Source: Moniliophthora roreri (taxonomy: Eukaryota > Basidiomycota > Agaricomycetes > Agaricales > Marasmiaceae). Taken from it: DNA of 64,000 nucleotides. The position numbers were made by a program, and so were the translations under genes. The stretch lies in NCBI GenBank assembly GCA_001466705.2, contig LATX02000184.1:372001-436000 (forward strand), given 5' to 3'. A model generated the notes under the pieces. It did not search any database. It was not told where the DNA came from and saw only the letters and a list, made by a program, of their open reading frames with translations. Below are positions 36,749 to 47,737 of the stretch, in pieces. Position 1 is the stretch's first letter. Every line of letters begins with the position of its first letter.

Positions 36749-38226
36749 CTAGACACTTTCGGAAAGCTCCTTCAGTCGTTTTACCGCTCTTTTGAACAGC
36801 TGGTTGCCAACACGCCTGGGCGGTGGCTTGGAAGCAGTAGCAGAGGGCGCACGATGGTGGGAAGAGTGCTCGACCGCGACTTTGGCGGGAGCAACATCTT
36901 GGAAAGTGATGACAGCTTGACCGACAGTCTCCCCCTCGGGAAGGTCTGGTACTTCGACCCCCAGATCGACTGGTCGAGAAGCAGGAGTAATGGGACCATT
37001 ACTCTCCGATTCGATGGAGCTGGAAGATACGCTGCTCTTCGTAGACCGTGAGTGAGAGCCGATTGTGAAAGGATTGAGCAATGTGCTGCGGGGACCCTCG
37101 TGCAACGATTGTAGACCTTCAGCAGGACTGGCATACAAGTACTTCTCCTCGGAGTCTACCGGTAGACGCGATGAGGTAGCCTCGCGGACGACGTTGTTAG
37201 GAGACATAACGGCGGCTGGATCGGCTGCCAGCGTAGCATAGTTCTTCGCAACTCCTCGCACGGTATCGGAGGAAACAGCAAGGTCCTCTTCTGACATAAA
37301 GAAAGTGTCCAATCGCGTGATCTCTTCTCGAAGTTCAGGTATAGAGATTCGGCAGAGAGGGTTCAGGTGAAACATTCGCTTGAGAATACGGTTAACACTC
37401 TCGGAAAGTGGCAGGACCTTTCGCAGAAAGTCGCGGTCGTAAAGGTAGGAAGCGAAACAGTCGTCCGATGTCATGGCATATCTCCAAGGATTCCGGCCGG
37501 AAATCATGTTGATGAGGATAACACCCAAGGACCAGATATCACTGTGCTTCGTGGAGTACCTCCCATGTCTGAACTCTTTACCGATACACTCTGACGAGGG
37601 ACATGTCAATGCACTGATATCCAGAAAGTGATGAAGTGCGAACCTGGACTCATGTAATAGGAGCTCCCACAACCAAAATCCTGCGATATCCTACTCTGAG
37701 TCGAGAGTCCGAAGTCAGCAAGCTTAATTGTCGTTCCGTCTTTCGAGCACAAAATGTTTTCGGGTTTGAGATCGCGATGGAATACACCCCTTTCGTGGCA
37801 GTAATGGACGGCGTCGAGAATTTGAACGTAGATGCTCTTGATTAACTTGTCATTCCCATGGAAGATTTTTCGTTCGGTAATAGCGCCGAATAGATCACCT
37901 CCAAAGGATAAATCCAGGCGAACATAGAGGTAATTGTGGTCTTCGAATACTTCGTGGAAGGTGACGATGTGGGGATGACCAGACACTAGCTTATGGAGTG
38001 CAAACTCACGTGTCTGGAAAGCTTCTTGCCGAGAACCAGCCTCAGGCTTTAGAAGGCATTTCACTGCGAAGTAGGAAGGTTCTTCTGGAGAGGAGCAAAC
38101 GTCCAGCGCACGATACACTTTGCCATAGGCACCTGATCCTAGATGTTCAAGAAGCTTGAGACGGCCATCGTTGAGGAGGTGACCAGTGAAGTCGGGGAAG
38201 GATCCTGTAACTGAGACGTGAGGCAT
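36749..38226 (-). CDS. Serine/threonine protein kinase, Ran1/Pat1-like
   Basis: The start at 38226 gives MPHVSVTGSFPDFTGHLL. The kinase domain begins almost at once: glycine loop LGSGAYGKVYRA, ATP lysine in YFAVKCLLKP, catalytic loop GVFHRDLKPENIL, magnesium motif LADFGLST, activation segment FGCGSSYYMSP/ECIGKEF and DIWSLGVILINMISGRNPW. One intron interrupts between SP and ECIG (about 37590-37646). The C-terminal 170 residues are Ser/Pro rich and probably disordered, ending AVKRLKELSESV at 36749. All catalytic residues are present. The pattern is closest to fission-yeast Ran1/Pat1 and yeast Vhs1/Sks1, which act in nutrient and developmental control. Orthology is inferred. Confidence 0.9.
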
Positions 38227-38564
38227 GGCGAGGGAGGGTAGTAGAAAATGTGGGAATGCAGGAAGTGGCAGTAACGATGATGAGAATAAAGTAGAGAAAC
38301 TAAAACCCGACTATCAAAGTGGGCGTGGTGGTAGAAGATGAGAAAGTGCTAGAAAAAGGCTGGACTCACGAGCTTTTATATTTGTGCTCGTTGACGCGTC
38401 GTTCCATGTGAATTACTGTACACAACCATCGGCAATTTTCATTTTCCATTTATGCATACATCGATAAAACTAATAGTACAGGTCAACAAGAATACAAGTA
38501 ATATTACAGCTAGCCAGCGCGCCAGCTGAGCAGCCTTTGCCCGGCAGCCTCCTTTGCGGCCGCG
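38227..38564. other. Intergenic; promoter of the Ran1-like kinase gene
   Basis: A TATAAAAG box lies on the minus strand at 38373-38380, about 147 bp upstream of the kinase ATG. The rest is the 3' flank of the decarboxylase gene. No other element recognised. Confidence 0.5.
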
Positions 38565-41500
38565 TCAGCCCGACCCAGTTGCATTGACTGCAGCCGTCGT
38601 TCCCAGTGTACTGTCCACCTCGTTCACCCAGGCTTCCCTTGTCTGCATGCTCATCAATCCGCCGGACGGACGGGGCTCAGGCACGTCCTCCCCGTTGAGG
38701 TTTTCGGTATCAACATAGAGATAGCTTGGAAGCGTCAAGGTACCACTGGTGATCGCCTTGCCCTGGAGGGTGTCCAGGTCGATGGGTTTGTCGCCGTCGT
38801 TGGCGAAGACGTCCTCGTATACGGTGACCCTAAAATCTTTTCCAGGCTGGAAGAAGAAGTTGGGTCCTAGGTCCGCCTGTGCAGGGAAAGGCTGCATAGT
38901 TGCCTCGCGTACGTCATCAAAGAAAAGGATTACACCCGAATTATACTTGGCCCCGTCAAGAGGTGGGTTTAGGTTCAACTGAACTCCGGACGCGGCGAGC
39001 TGGGCATTTGGATGAACCACCAACATGTGGTCGATGTTCGGCTCGTTCGACGACCCGAAAAGATAGAATGGAGAATAAGTAGAGGGGTAGGCAGAATTCT
39101 GGGCACTGTTATTGAGAGAACGTTGCTTCACTCGCTCGATGTTGCTGACAGCGAAAGTCTTATACGTGAAGGTTTTACTGCAATAGAATTGAGTAAGAGT
39201 TTAGCAGATCTGTTAAACACGTACCCGCCATCGAAGGACATGGTGGCGTCAAACTGTCCCTGATCAATCATGTCCATAAGAACACCCGACTGAACGTTTC
39301 GCAATAAAATTGGAACGTTGGGGTTGTTTTGTCGAGCATTCTTGTAATCTGCCATCACATCAGAAGGTAGATTTGCAGAGGCGAGGAGCTGGAATCGTCT
39401 TGACGCTCTGTGGAAATTAGGAAGGTAGTCGAGGTAGATCTTGTCGTTGCCCATAACGAAGAATGTATGGGTAGCCTGCATTTCCTCATTGCGCTTTCGA
39501 ACGTTCTAGGCGGATTATCAGCCGACGCCTCAAGATACCAAACCTCCAAAAAGCTTACCTCAACCTCTTCTTCCAAGACTTTGGTGAAGATATCGACCAG
39601 ATTCTGTATGAATTGGCCGTCCGTCGAGAATGGAGACATGACTACATTCCTCAGGACAAGCACATCCTGATCTCCCTTCAAGCCAAGCCGCTCCTTGAGA
39701 ATTGTTGCACACTTTCCGTACTCTGCTTGCTTGAAGGTGGTGGATGTGATGTAGAAAGGTGTCTCTTTTGGGTCCTCGTTGGGTTCGGTGACACTAAGAC
39801 GCTCGAAAATGCGACGGTTGAGATAATTTGCTTCTTCGACGTCCTCGTTAACTCGTCCATCGCTATAACGGAAATTGCACGCAAAAGCATTGATGTTTAA
39901 ATCGGATCCCAACTGATTGAGCAAAAGCATAGCCTGATCATTGGCAGCGATGTCTGCATTATCCTTGCCAATGATGTTATCCCGGATGAACTGCTTCTCC
40001 GCCTCGATTTTCGCAGGGTCCGGGTTGGGCTCCTTTTCAGAAGGTAGCAAATTCATGCTTCTGACGATGTAACTGGTCTCATTTGTGGACATTGCTACCC
40101 AGTGACTGGCAAACTGATAACCATTGGCTTTAGTGGGGAGTACAATTTGAACAAGCTCCGAAACACTTACGCGACGGCAAGTGAAAGAAACCTCTCCTAA
40201 GAGGGTTCCGAGGCCGTTTTGATGTAGACCAACGACCTGATAGATACGTTAAAACCGGAATGCACGACCGACTCGCAATAAACCAAATACCTCATGATTC
40301 ATCCAGACGGCGGAAGCTGGCGCTCCTGGTTTGCTAGTATGTGCACGAGAAACTGAGAAGGTAACTCGGGTATTACAAATCGAAGGCCTACCTGCCCTCA
40401 ACGCCGTAGATTCCAATGCTGTCTGTACTGCCTTGATTAAGGTATGGCGCAGTATATGTCAAGAGATATCGCATTCTGCCATCGCGATAGCACAATCCCC
40501 CTGCTGGATAGGGAACATATCCTGCCTACAAACGCCGACACTCAGTCTGAGACTTGCATTTGAAGGAAGAATTATTACCTTATGGGGATCGATGGTAATG
40601 GAATCAGTTTTGGCAAGGTTCCGCAACTCTTCTGCAGTATCCTCACGCAAAGCTACGTGAGGCACATAGCCAGTGGGCTTTCCTCGGGGAACAGGTGCTC
40701 CTGCGGGCGGCGCACGAATCATTGACGCGAAGTAACCGCCCCAAGCTGCATCGGCATGAATATGGAAGGTCATCCCTCTTTTTTCAAATTCGGACCGAAT
40801 ATTCACAATCTCTCCGAGTGGATCGACGGCCCCCTCCCTTCAGAAACGTTAGTAGTTCTTCTGCGAGCGAATGCAAAGTCTGACGTACTCAGTAGTGCCC
40901 ATAACGGCAATAACACAATAGACCGGTCTCTTCTTCTGGAAATTGTCTTCGAGTGCGGCCCTCAATGCGTCTGGATCTAGCCTAGCTTCTGCATCCACCG
41001 CGATGTTCACGTTATTCAGAGAGCCAATCCCAGAAACAGCTATATTTGATAACATGAGCGCCACGAAATAATGACAAGAGGTCATCAGACTCACCAGCTG
41101 CCTTCGGCCATGAATAATGTTTCGTGGCGGCGACGAGTATCTGAGGAGGGTTATCAATTTTCCAGGCTGCATCGACTGGTCCCCTCGAGACCGTCTGGAC
41201 AATATAATTTTCCATGACCTTGTCCAACCACGCTGAGGACATTCCGTATTGCCTAATCAGCCTGTCCGGAATGTCGAGGATCGTCGAAGATTTTAGGTTG
41301 AAGAGATCCCATAATTCAAGCGCGGACAGTAACTTGCTTTCGCCTTGACAGGTGGTCACCTCGAAGCTATCGGCAATGAATTCCATGGGAGCACCTGGAG
41401 CCATCGCATCACGAAGTGAAAGCGGATAGTACTTTAGATTGCGAGCTAAAAAGAGGGATTCAGTCACATCTCAGACCGAAGGGACATCCAAACTGACTAG

Positions 41501-42296
41501 CCCTGGATAAGGACGTCTCAGTACTTCTCCGGAGCGGTGAGAAATCTTACAAACCAGACAGCCTCCAGGTTCGCGACACTTCCATCGCATGCAATATGGC
41601 CCCATGCAACGGGTTCCCCTTCCACGTCGGTTTTGATGTTGTACCCTAACATTTCGGACATTTGCTTTCCGACCTCTATCTCGAGAATAGTTGTGAAAGG
41701 AGAAGCCTACACGACGATAAACACACTAAATAAGTCAAGTCGGAATAAGAAAGGCACCTCGAAGGCAACCTAACGAACGATGTCAGATGAGGGATACTCG
41801 CAAGTAAGATGAGCTCACGTTGTTCGGATTGTAAAGAATTGTAGCCATCCATCTGAATCAAGTTCAGTCAGACATAATGCAAAGCTAAGAGTAACATACC
41901 CCAAGATAGCGGGCATCGAATTCTCCATACACATATGTGCGCTGTATCGAGGTGAGAAAAAGGGAATCGAATGGTCTGTGAGCAGTTTAGTGAGGTTGGA
42001 AAGTGAAGATTCCAGGAGTGCTTGAGCATTCTGGAAAGCTTCAGATCCTCTGATATCCTCGGTTATGAAAATCTAGGAAGAGGCTCAGCGAATTGGAGAA
42101 CCGCAAGAGAGTGCACACTCACAGGGTCCTCTTCATAGTAGGCTTGACGATGGTTCTTATGCATGTCAAGGATGTATTGCACGGCTTTCGCCATGATATC
42201 CATGTTCTCGGCCTTAGGGCCAATGAAGTGTGAGGCAACGATTTGGTGCTCTTCGTTGGAAGGCACATAAAGGGGAGGATTCTGAGTCGCCGACAT
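38565..42296 (-). CDS. Non-canonical aromatic amino acid decarboxylase-like PLP enzyme with appended C-terminal domain
   Basis: The start at 42296 gives MSATQNPPLYVPSNEEHQ. Exons give the group II decarboxylase fold: FFSPRYNAHMCMENSMPAIL, WGHIACDGSVANLEA, AVSGIGSLNNVNIAVD, CVIAVMGTTEEGAVDPL, the Asp of TFHIHADAAWGGYFAS and the PLP lysine in ITIDPHKAGYVPYPAGG. After the catalytic part (about 650 residues) a further roughly 200-residue domain follows. It runs from KTFTYKTFAVSNIERVKQRS to the C-terminus and includes MLVVHPNAQLAASGVQLNLN and GKDFRVTVYEDVFANDGDKP. The gene ends at 38565 with about eleven introns. This architecture matches the calcium-activated non-canonical AAAD known from Psilocybe, which has an appended C2-like domain. 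Tyrosine/tryptophan-type substrates are inferred. Confidence 0.88.
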
Positions 42297-42903
42297 CTTG
42301 TAAAAATCAAGAACAATTTTTCTGTAGATTTAGGTTTCTGTGGTGCATCTTATATACCTGAGGAAGAAAAGGTGGAGTGAGGCAGTTTTTGGACAGTGGC
42401 TCAAGGAACATTGTAACACTGATTCAATGCTGTAGTTTCAGTGAGAACCAGAGACTGCGATCCAGCATCTCGCTTCCGTACTCCAGATGGAAGGTGCGTA
42501 AATCCTCCGATAGTTCCAGAGCTAAATGCGAACAGAAGCCGATTTGGAGGCCCATAAGACCTCATGACCGACGAAATTCAATACTCAAGTATAGGGCTTA
42601 CCTACTTAGACATTCAAAGCAAGCTTAGCATTGAACACTGAAGAGCATTGACGCATGGTGGCGCTGGTGGTGGTGAAGGCCAAACGACCGCCAAAGTACA
42701 AACACGTTCGCGTGCGCCAATTCTCGGCTCGGCGGCCCGGAACTGATGCGCAAATTACTCCGTCGTTGCTCCGCCGTCTTTTGCCGCCGTCTTTTGCTGG
42801 TCATGTCGTTAGCCAGGAACCTCCAAGGAAGTTCTTGACCTCTACTTTCATCCTGCTCACCTCCCAGATAGTTCCACTAGTACACCATCTGACCACCTTC
42901 AAC
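42297..42903. other. Divergent intergenic region, decarboxylase / XYL2
   Basis: These 607 bp separate two divergent genes. The decarboxylase side has a TATA box. The XYL2 side has a pyrimidine-rich leader. No further gene recognised. Confidence 0.5.
42346..42353 (-). promoter_or_regulatory. TATA box of the decarboxylase gene
   Basis: TATATAAG on the minus strand lies about 50 bp upstream of the ATG at 42296. The spacing suits a short leader. Confidence 0.5.
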
Positions 42904-44630
42904 ATGACCGACAACCCGTCCTTCGTGTTACAAGCGATAAACAATGTCTCCTACGAAGATCGTCCAATTCCTGATTGTGAGTGATAACAAGTTTCTAAAT
43001 CGATTGAACACGTCTAATTTGTTCTCAGTATCTAACGATTACGATGTGATCGTTGAGGTGAAGAAAACAGGTGATTCTTCAGTGCGGCAGTTGAGTTCCC
43101 TTTCTTGCTGACAGCTTCCAAATTGTCAGGTATCTGTGGATCTGACGTGAGTTTGCTAGGGTTTCACACCAAGTATTCTGACTTCACCACGTACGTACTA
43201 GGTTCACTACTATGCTCATGGAAGAATAGGAGATTTCGTGTTGGAGAAGCCCATGGTAAATATTATCCCACATCATAAGCTCGAACCCTTCATACTTACA
43301 TTGAACGCGCAGGTCCTGGGTAGTTCCTCCGACTTCTCTGCCTGCTCACATTCTAACGAGAAACTCTTGGATAGGCCATGAATCATCTGGGGTCGTTTCT
43401 AAAGGTACTCCTTTACACATAGGTCACACGCCCACGACATGGCTAAGTTTTATTCAGTTGGCACAAAGGTTAAGCATGTGAAGCCAGGCGACAGAGTGGC
43501 TATTGAACCGGGTACATCCTACGGACATCTAATTCGCAAATTTTGCTGACTATACATTGCGTCAGGCGCTTCTTGTGGATCTTGCAACGACTGCAAAGCA
43601 GGTCGATATAACGTGTGTAATTGGCAAATCTGAGCTCACCTTTCCACCTGACCACGCAATAGCTTTGCCCCGACATGGTATTTGCCGCCACTCCCCCTTA
43701 CGATGGAACTCTCGCGCGTTATTACCGTGTTCCTGGGAGCCTGGTATACCCACTTCCTGATCATGTCACCCTCGAAGATGGGGCAATGGTATATTTCCAC
43801 CGTTTCTGTCAAGAATACGTTCAAAGTTTTCTCCATAGATGGAACCCCTTTCAGTTGGCGTTCATTCAGTGTCCAATCTTGGTTCCTTCCGCCCTAATCA
43901 ATCCATTGTTGTCTTCGGCTGCGGTCCCGTTGGATTACTTTGCATGGCCGTAGCTAAGGCTATTGGAGCATCCCGCATCATCGCCGTTGATATTGTCCCT
44001 TCTCGTCTGGACTTCGCGAAGGAATACGCTGGAGCAGACACCTACCAGCCGCCTCCACTAGCCGAGAATGAGGCTCGCATGGAGTACAGCCGAAGGAATG
44101 CAGACAATATGAAGAAGACCCTTGGAATTGAAGACCGTGGTCCTAAAGCCATTGACCTTGTTATTGACGCTAGTGGTGCCGAGGTCTCCATTCAGACGGC
44201 CTTGTACGTTGTGAAGATTGGGGGTGCCATGGTTCAAGTTGGAATGGGCAATCCCAACGTCACCATTGACCTCGGAATGTTGATGGTCAAGGAGCTGGTG
44301 TTCAAAGGCTCGTTCCGATACGGTGTTGGTACTTTACCTTCCTGAATCATTCCGTAGACCTGACGGATCTTGACGTCTACAGCCTGGTGATTATGCTCTT
44401 GCCATTGCTCTGGTATCCCAACGCAAGATAGACCTCAAGCCACTCGTGACGCATAGGTATTTTCATTTTTTACACAACTTCGAGTCATGACCTATCTTAA
44501 TTCTTAAGGTACACGTTCAAGGAAGCTATCGAGGCGTTCCAGGCGACCCGCGCTGGTAAAAGTGGGGATGGTAAAGGCGTTATCAAAGCCATTATTTCTG
44601 GACCGGACGTCTCTGTCGATGACAATTGAA
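42904..44630 (+). CDS. XYL2: Xylitol dehydrogenase / polyol dehydrogenase (medium-chain, zinc)
   Basis: This enzyme oxidises xylitol to D-xylulose (or related polyols) with NAD+ in fungal pentose use. The start at 42904 gives MTDNPSFVLQAINNVSYEDR; an in-frame extension upstream has no family support. Small exons give KKTGICGSDVHYYAHG (catalytic zinc Cys), LGHESSGVVSKVGTKV (zinc His-Glu) and the structural zinc lobe SCGSCNDCKAGRYNIC. The NAD fold reads VVFGCGPVGLLCMAVAKAIG and IIAVDIVPSRLDFAKEYAGA. The C-terminus reads PLVTHRYTFKEAIEAF and ends SVDDN at 44630. At least eight introns are packed into the first 900 bp. All zinc ligands are present. L-arabinitol or sorbitol dehydrogenase remain alternatives. 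Confidence 0.93.
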
Positions 44631-45291
44631 GACCTATCATGTCACGCATTAGCTATGTATGTATTAGTAGTCGTCGCGCGTGTCTATGCCGTTTTTCACG
44701 AACAGTATGACCGTGTTGTTGACGCATGAGCATTTTTCTCCCCAAGTAAATGTAACTCAAGGTACTATGTTATCCTGCCCCCAACTTATTGTAGAGGACT
44801 AACCCGTGTTAAGGTGAAATTCTGGATGTGTCGACTTTTGTTTAGTCCACGAAAGCTTGCATGAATCATCAATCCTTGAGAGAGGTGTTGAAGTTCAACG
44901 ACTTTTGTTGCGTAGGTGCTGTGCATGGGTATGGTTTTCGTCTGATAGCATTGTGTAGAGTCAGAGAATCTAATGTAATATTCTTCAACCTTTGTATTCA
45001 TATACACTAAGAACCTGCATGAAATAAGATCCTACTAATGAATCAAATGAGGTACTAAATATGCTGCGTAGAACGTCAGACAAGCAGCTGAAGAAACACA
45101 CCATAGTTTTCCTACTGATCACGATCTCTATCCTTTCGCAAACAAGAAATATGCGGTTTGTGTGACAATTTATATCGTGTTGATCTGGACTTGCGAAGAT
45201 GAGTTACTGAGTACGCCACAGGTTATCATTCTCAAAAAACCTAGCGTTGCTGATTTAGCGCTTATTGACTCGATCTCTTCACCATCTACGA
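44631..45291. other. Intergenic, 0.66 kb
   Basis: No coding evidence on either strand. It is the 3' flank of XYL2 and the upstream region of the next gene. Confidence 0.5.
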
Positions 45292-46596
45292 ATGCCGTTC
45301 CGCTCCAGGAATCCATATTACCTTCGCATCTCAGAGAAATGTGTCCTTCCTGTTTTTGTGAGCATTCAACTATGAACTGGAAGCTGATATTCACTCCTTC
45401 ACAAGCTCTACCTTGACGAGCGACATGTCGACTGGATGTCGGACAGAGTGCTACAACACGTTCTCGAAGATCTCAGGCCAAAGTCAGCACCTATTCAATC
45501 TTCATGCGATGGAGAACGAGCTCTCATCCAGTTTCAATACATGTAGCGTTTTGTCTAAATTACAAGCGGAGACTGACATGGGTTCTGGATATGCAAAGAG
45601 AGCAACGGTTGAGACTCATAGAGGAGGTGCGTAGCGAGTCTTCTCGATTTGCAAAAGGTGCTGATTATACTCAGAAACATATCAGTTTTGTTATTTTCTT
45701 AGGAAGACACAGCCGCATTCTATCGTCATGAAGGCAGGAATACAGCGAGCTGCAACGCGAAACCTTCCCGCTAACACTGAACATAGACGCGCTCATTCGC
45801 AACGGCACCACCACGCAACCAGACGGTTATGCCACCGCCGCCTGTACCTCCCAAGCGAAAACCGAAAGTACCCATACAACCCTCTGAGTCGCGAAAGAGA
45901 AGGAGAAGAATCCAGGATAATAGCTCAGACGAATCTGGCGGCGAAGCTGAGCTAGGTTCATCATCCTACCGATCTACTCGAACTCGCAAGATCGCAAGAG
46001 CGAACGCCGAGGTAGATGATAATGTGGAAGACGATGGCGACGTTGAGATGGGAGATGACTTCAACTGTGAAGAAGAGGTTGATGCCCCTCGTGAAAGCCG
46101 AATCAAGACCGTGCAATTTACACTGATCCCAGATGACGAAGAGGAAAAGCCGAAGCCGATCCTTAAACTCAAATACCGGGGCTTCAACATTTTTGGCCAT
46201 TGTCTTTGTATCGTTGTCGAGCCATGGCCACTGATACGAGCACCTAGTCGCGCACCGTCGATCTTCCGAAGCACACCTGTTCCTCCTAAAGAAAGAGGAT
46301 CAAGTATCGCACCTCCAGACTTCGTAGCATCTGTGGAGGCCCGCCAGCGTGCAAGATCGAAGACACCGCTTTTCCTTCCTGATTTTGATGAAGAGAGGGA
46401 AAGAGAGGAAACGCCGTTCCCTGGGCAGACTCAAGAAATGTTCGTCATGGATGATGATGACGAATACGGAGGCATGATGCAGTTCAGTCAGGTTCTTCAC
46501 AGTGCGGGTGATAATCGTGCTGGTGCAGCAGACGACGATGAAGATATGGAAGGAGCAGTACTCTTTGGAGACGCCGACGAGAATAGAGAGCTGTAG
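45292..46596 (+). CDS. Conserved protein of unknown function, five exons
   Basis: I rebuilt the gene from frame and splice sites. Exons are 45292-45357, 45406-45482, 45547-45626, 45675-45724 and 45787-46596, which gives 360 residues in frame. The N-terminus reads MPFRSRNPYYLRISEKCVLP, then LYLDERHVDWMSDRVLQHV, KRATVETHRGETYQFCYFLR and KTQPHSITRSF. This compact part looks like a folded domain. It is followed by a proline-rich linker (MPPPPVPPKRKPK), a basic RKRRRR patch and acidic, serine-rich stretches. A conserved-looking LKLKYRGFNIFGHCLCIVVE segment and an acidic tail ending ADENREL come last. The basic and acidic patches suggest a nuclear or chromatin role, but no family is recognised. A further small intron in the last exon cannot be excluded. 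Confidence 0.78.
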
Positions 46597-46693
46597 TACT
46601 GGATCTGATGGTGTATAATACAAATGCTCTACCAGTTAGAAAACAGATGGACGATTAATTCCTGAAATCAAAAGGGTGACATATAACTTGAAG

Positions 46694-47670
46694 TTACGGA
46701 ACGAATGGGATCCAAGTTCCGACACGTCGCCGATACTCAGGATATTCGTTGGGAAAGAATTGCGTCAAGTACTTCTCCTCTCCTGTAAGGAGAGAGGTTA
46801 GTAGCTACGTTGGGAGAAAGAGAAGTGGAACGTACCCCTAGTTCTTTGGTAGAAGAACTTCCATAAGAGATAGAAGAATAAGATGAAGCAGATAGGATTC
46901 TGAAGCACCATCTGCGTGCCTAATGCCCAGTAAAAGAATCCAGCGTACGATGGGTGTCGAAATACACTGTCAGAAAGGATTATATGGACGTGACGAACGA
47001 AGAAAGATGCCGACTAACGAATAAACTCCGGAGGTAACGAGTTCATGGCTCTCCCTTTTTCGATAAGCAACAGAATGTGAAAAGTTGGTTGAAGCATAGA
47101 TCATCGCAGATGAACGCAATGCCTGTCCAATCATGACCAGAAGAATACCTATTTTCTCTTTCAGTTCACGTAAAAATAGTACACAATGGAGACTGACCGA
47201 TAGACGAGAAATACGAATGTGTCTTCCACTCTGGCTTGAAATACGAAGTGATGATGTACTCAAATACCGCAGTGCCGTTTGCTATGTGATACATCGCTCC
47301 ATTATCGAGAAGAAATGCTAAAAAGAACCCTCAGTACGAGATTGAAGTAGAATAAGAACGACTCACAGTCAACACTACATTTCTCCAAATTCCACCCTGC
47401 AGTAACCGCGTATTCGCCCCAGTGAAACGCAGCCCATGCTGCTAAAAAGAAGCCCAGTTGATACGTTGCCCACCAAGAAAATCCTCCAGAAAAAAATGTG
47501 AAGAGCCCCAAAGAGAGTGTTGAGCCGAGCAGGAACGAGATGATCGATGCCATTAAGGGTGTATTTGGCAAATTTCCGTGGATTACAACGTCCTTGATGG
47601 GCTCTGTATGCAGGGCATGATGTTTCTGGTGTTGACGTGCCTCAATACGAGCCTCAAAGCCGTCTGACAT
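46694..47670 (-). CDS. STE14: Protein-S-isoprenylcysteine O-methyltransferase
   Basis: This ER membrane enzyme methylates the C-terminal prenylcysteine of Ras-type proteins and, in fungi, mating pheromones, using S-adenosylmethionine. The start at 47670 gives MSDGFEARIEARQHQKHHAL; the frame is open further upstream but overlaps MEF2 and lacks support. Membrane segments include ASIISFLLGSTLSLGLFTFF and TYQLGFFLAAWAAFHWGEYA. The ICMT core reads NGTAVFEYIITSYFKPEWK, HELVTSGVYSVFRHPSYAGF and FYWALGTQMVLQNP, with the RHPxYxG cofactor motif. It ends VGTWIPFVP at 46694. About five introns are seen. Confidence 0.94.
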
Positions 47671-47737
47671 GGTGGAAATGAATAAAGTTTGAACAATAAG
47701 GTACGTCACGTACGCGCTCTTTTGTCCCACAACGCCC
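47671..47737. promoter_or_regulatory. 67-bp bidirectional gap between ICMT and MEF2 start codons
   Basis: The two ATGs face away from each other with only 67 bp between. Transcript starts must lie within or overlap this gap, so the core promoters are shared or overlapping. No TATA box is seen. Confidence 0.55.

Noticed and set aside
34277..42296. Secondary-metabolite cluster around the decarboxylase
   Set aside because: Neighbours are a signalling kinase, a DUF membrane protein and a sugar dehydrogenase; no methyltransferase, P450 or transporter is adjacent.
42655..42903. Longer N-terminus for XYL2 (frame open to 42655)
   Set aside because: Family members start at the MTDNPSFVL-type sequence; the extension is leader sequence.
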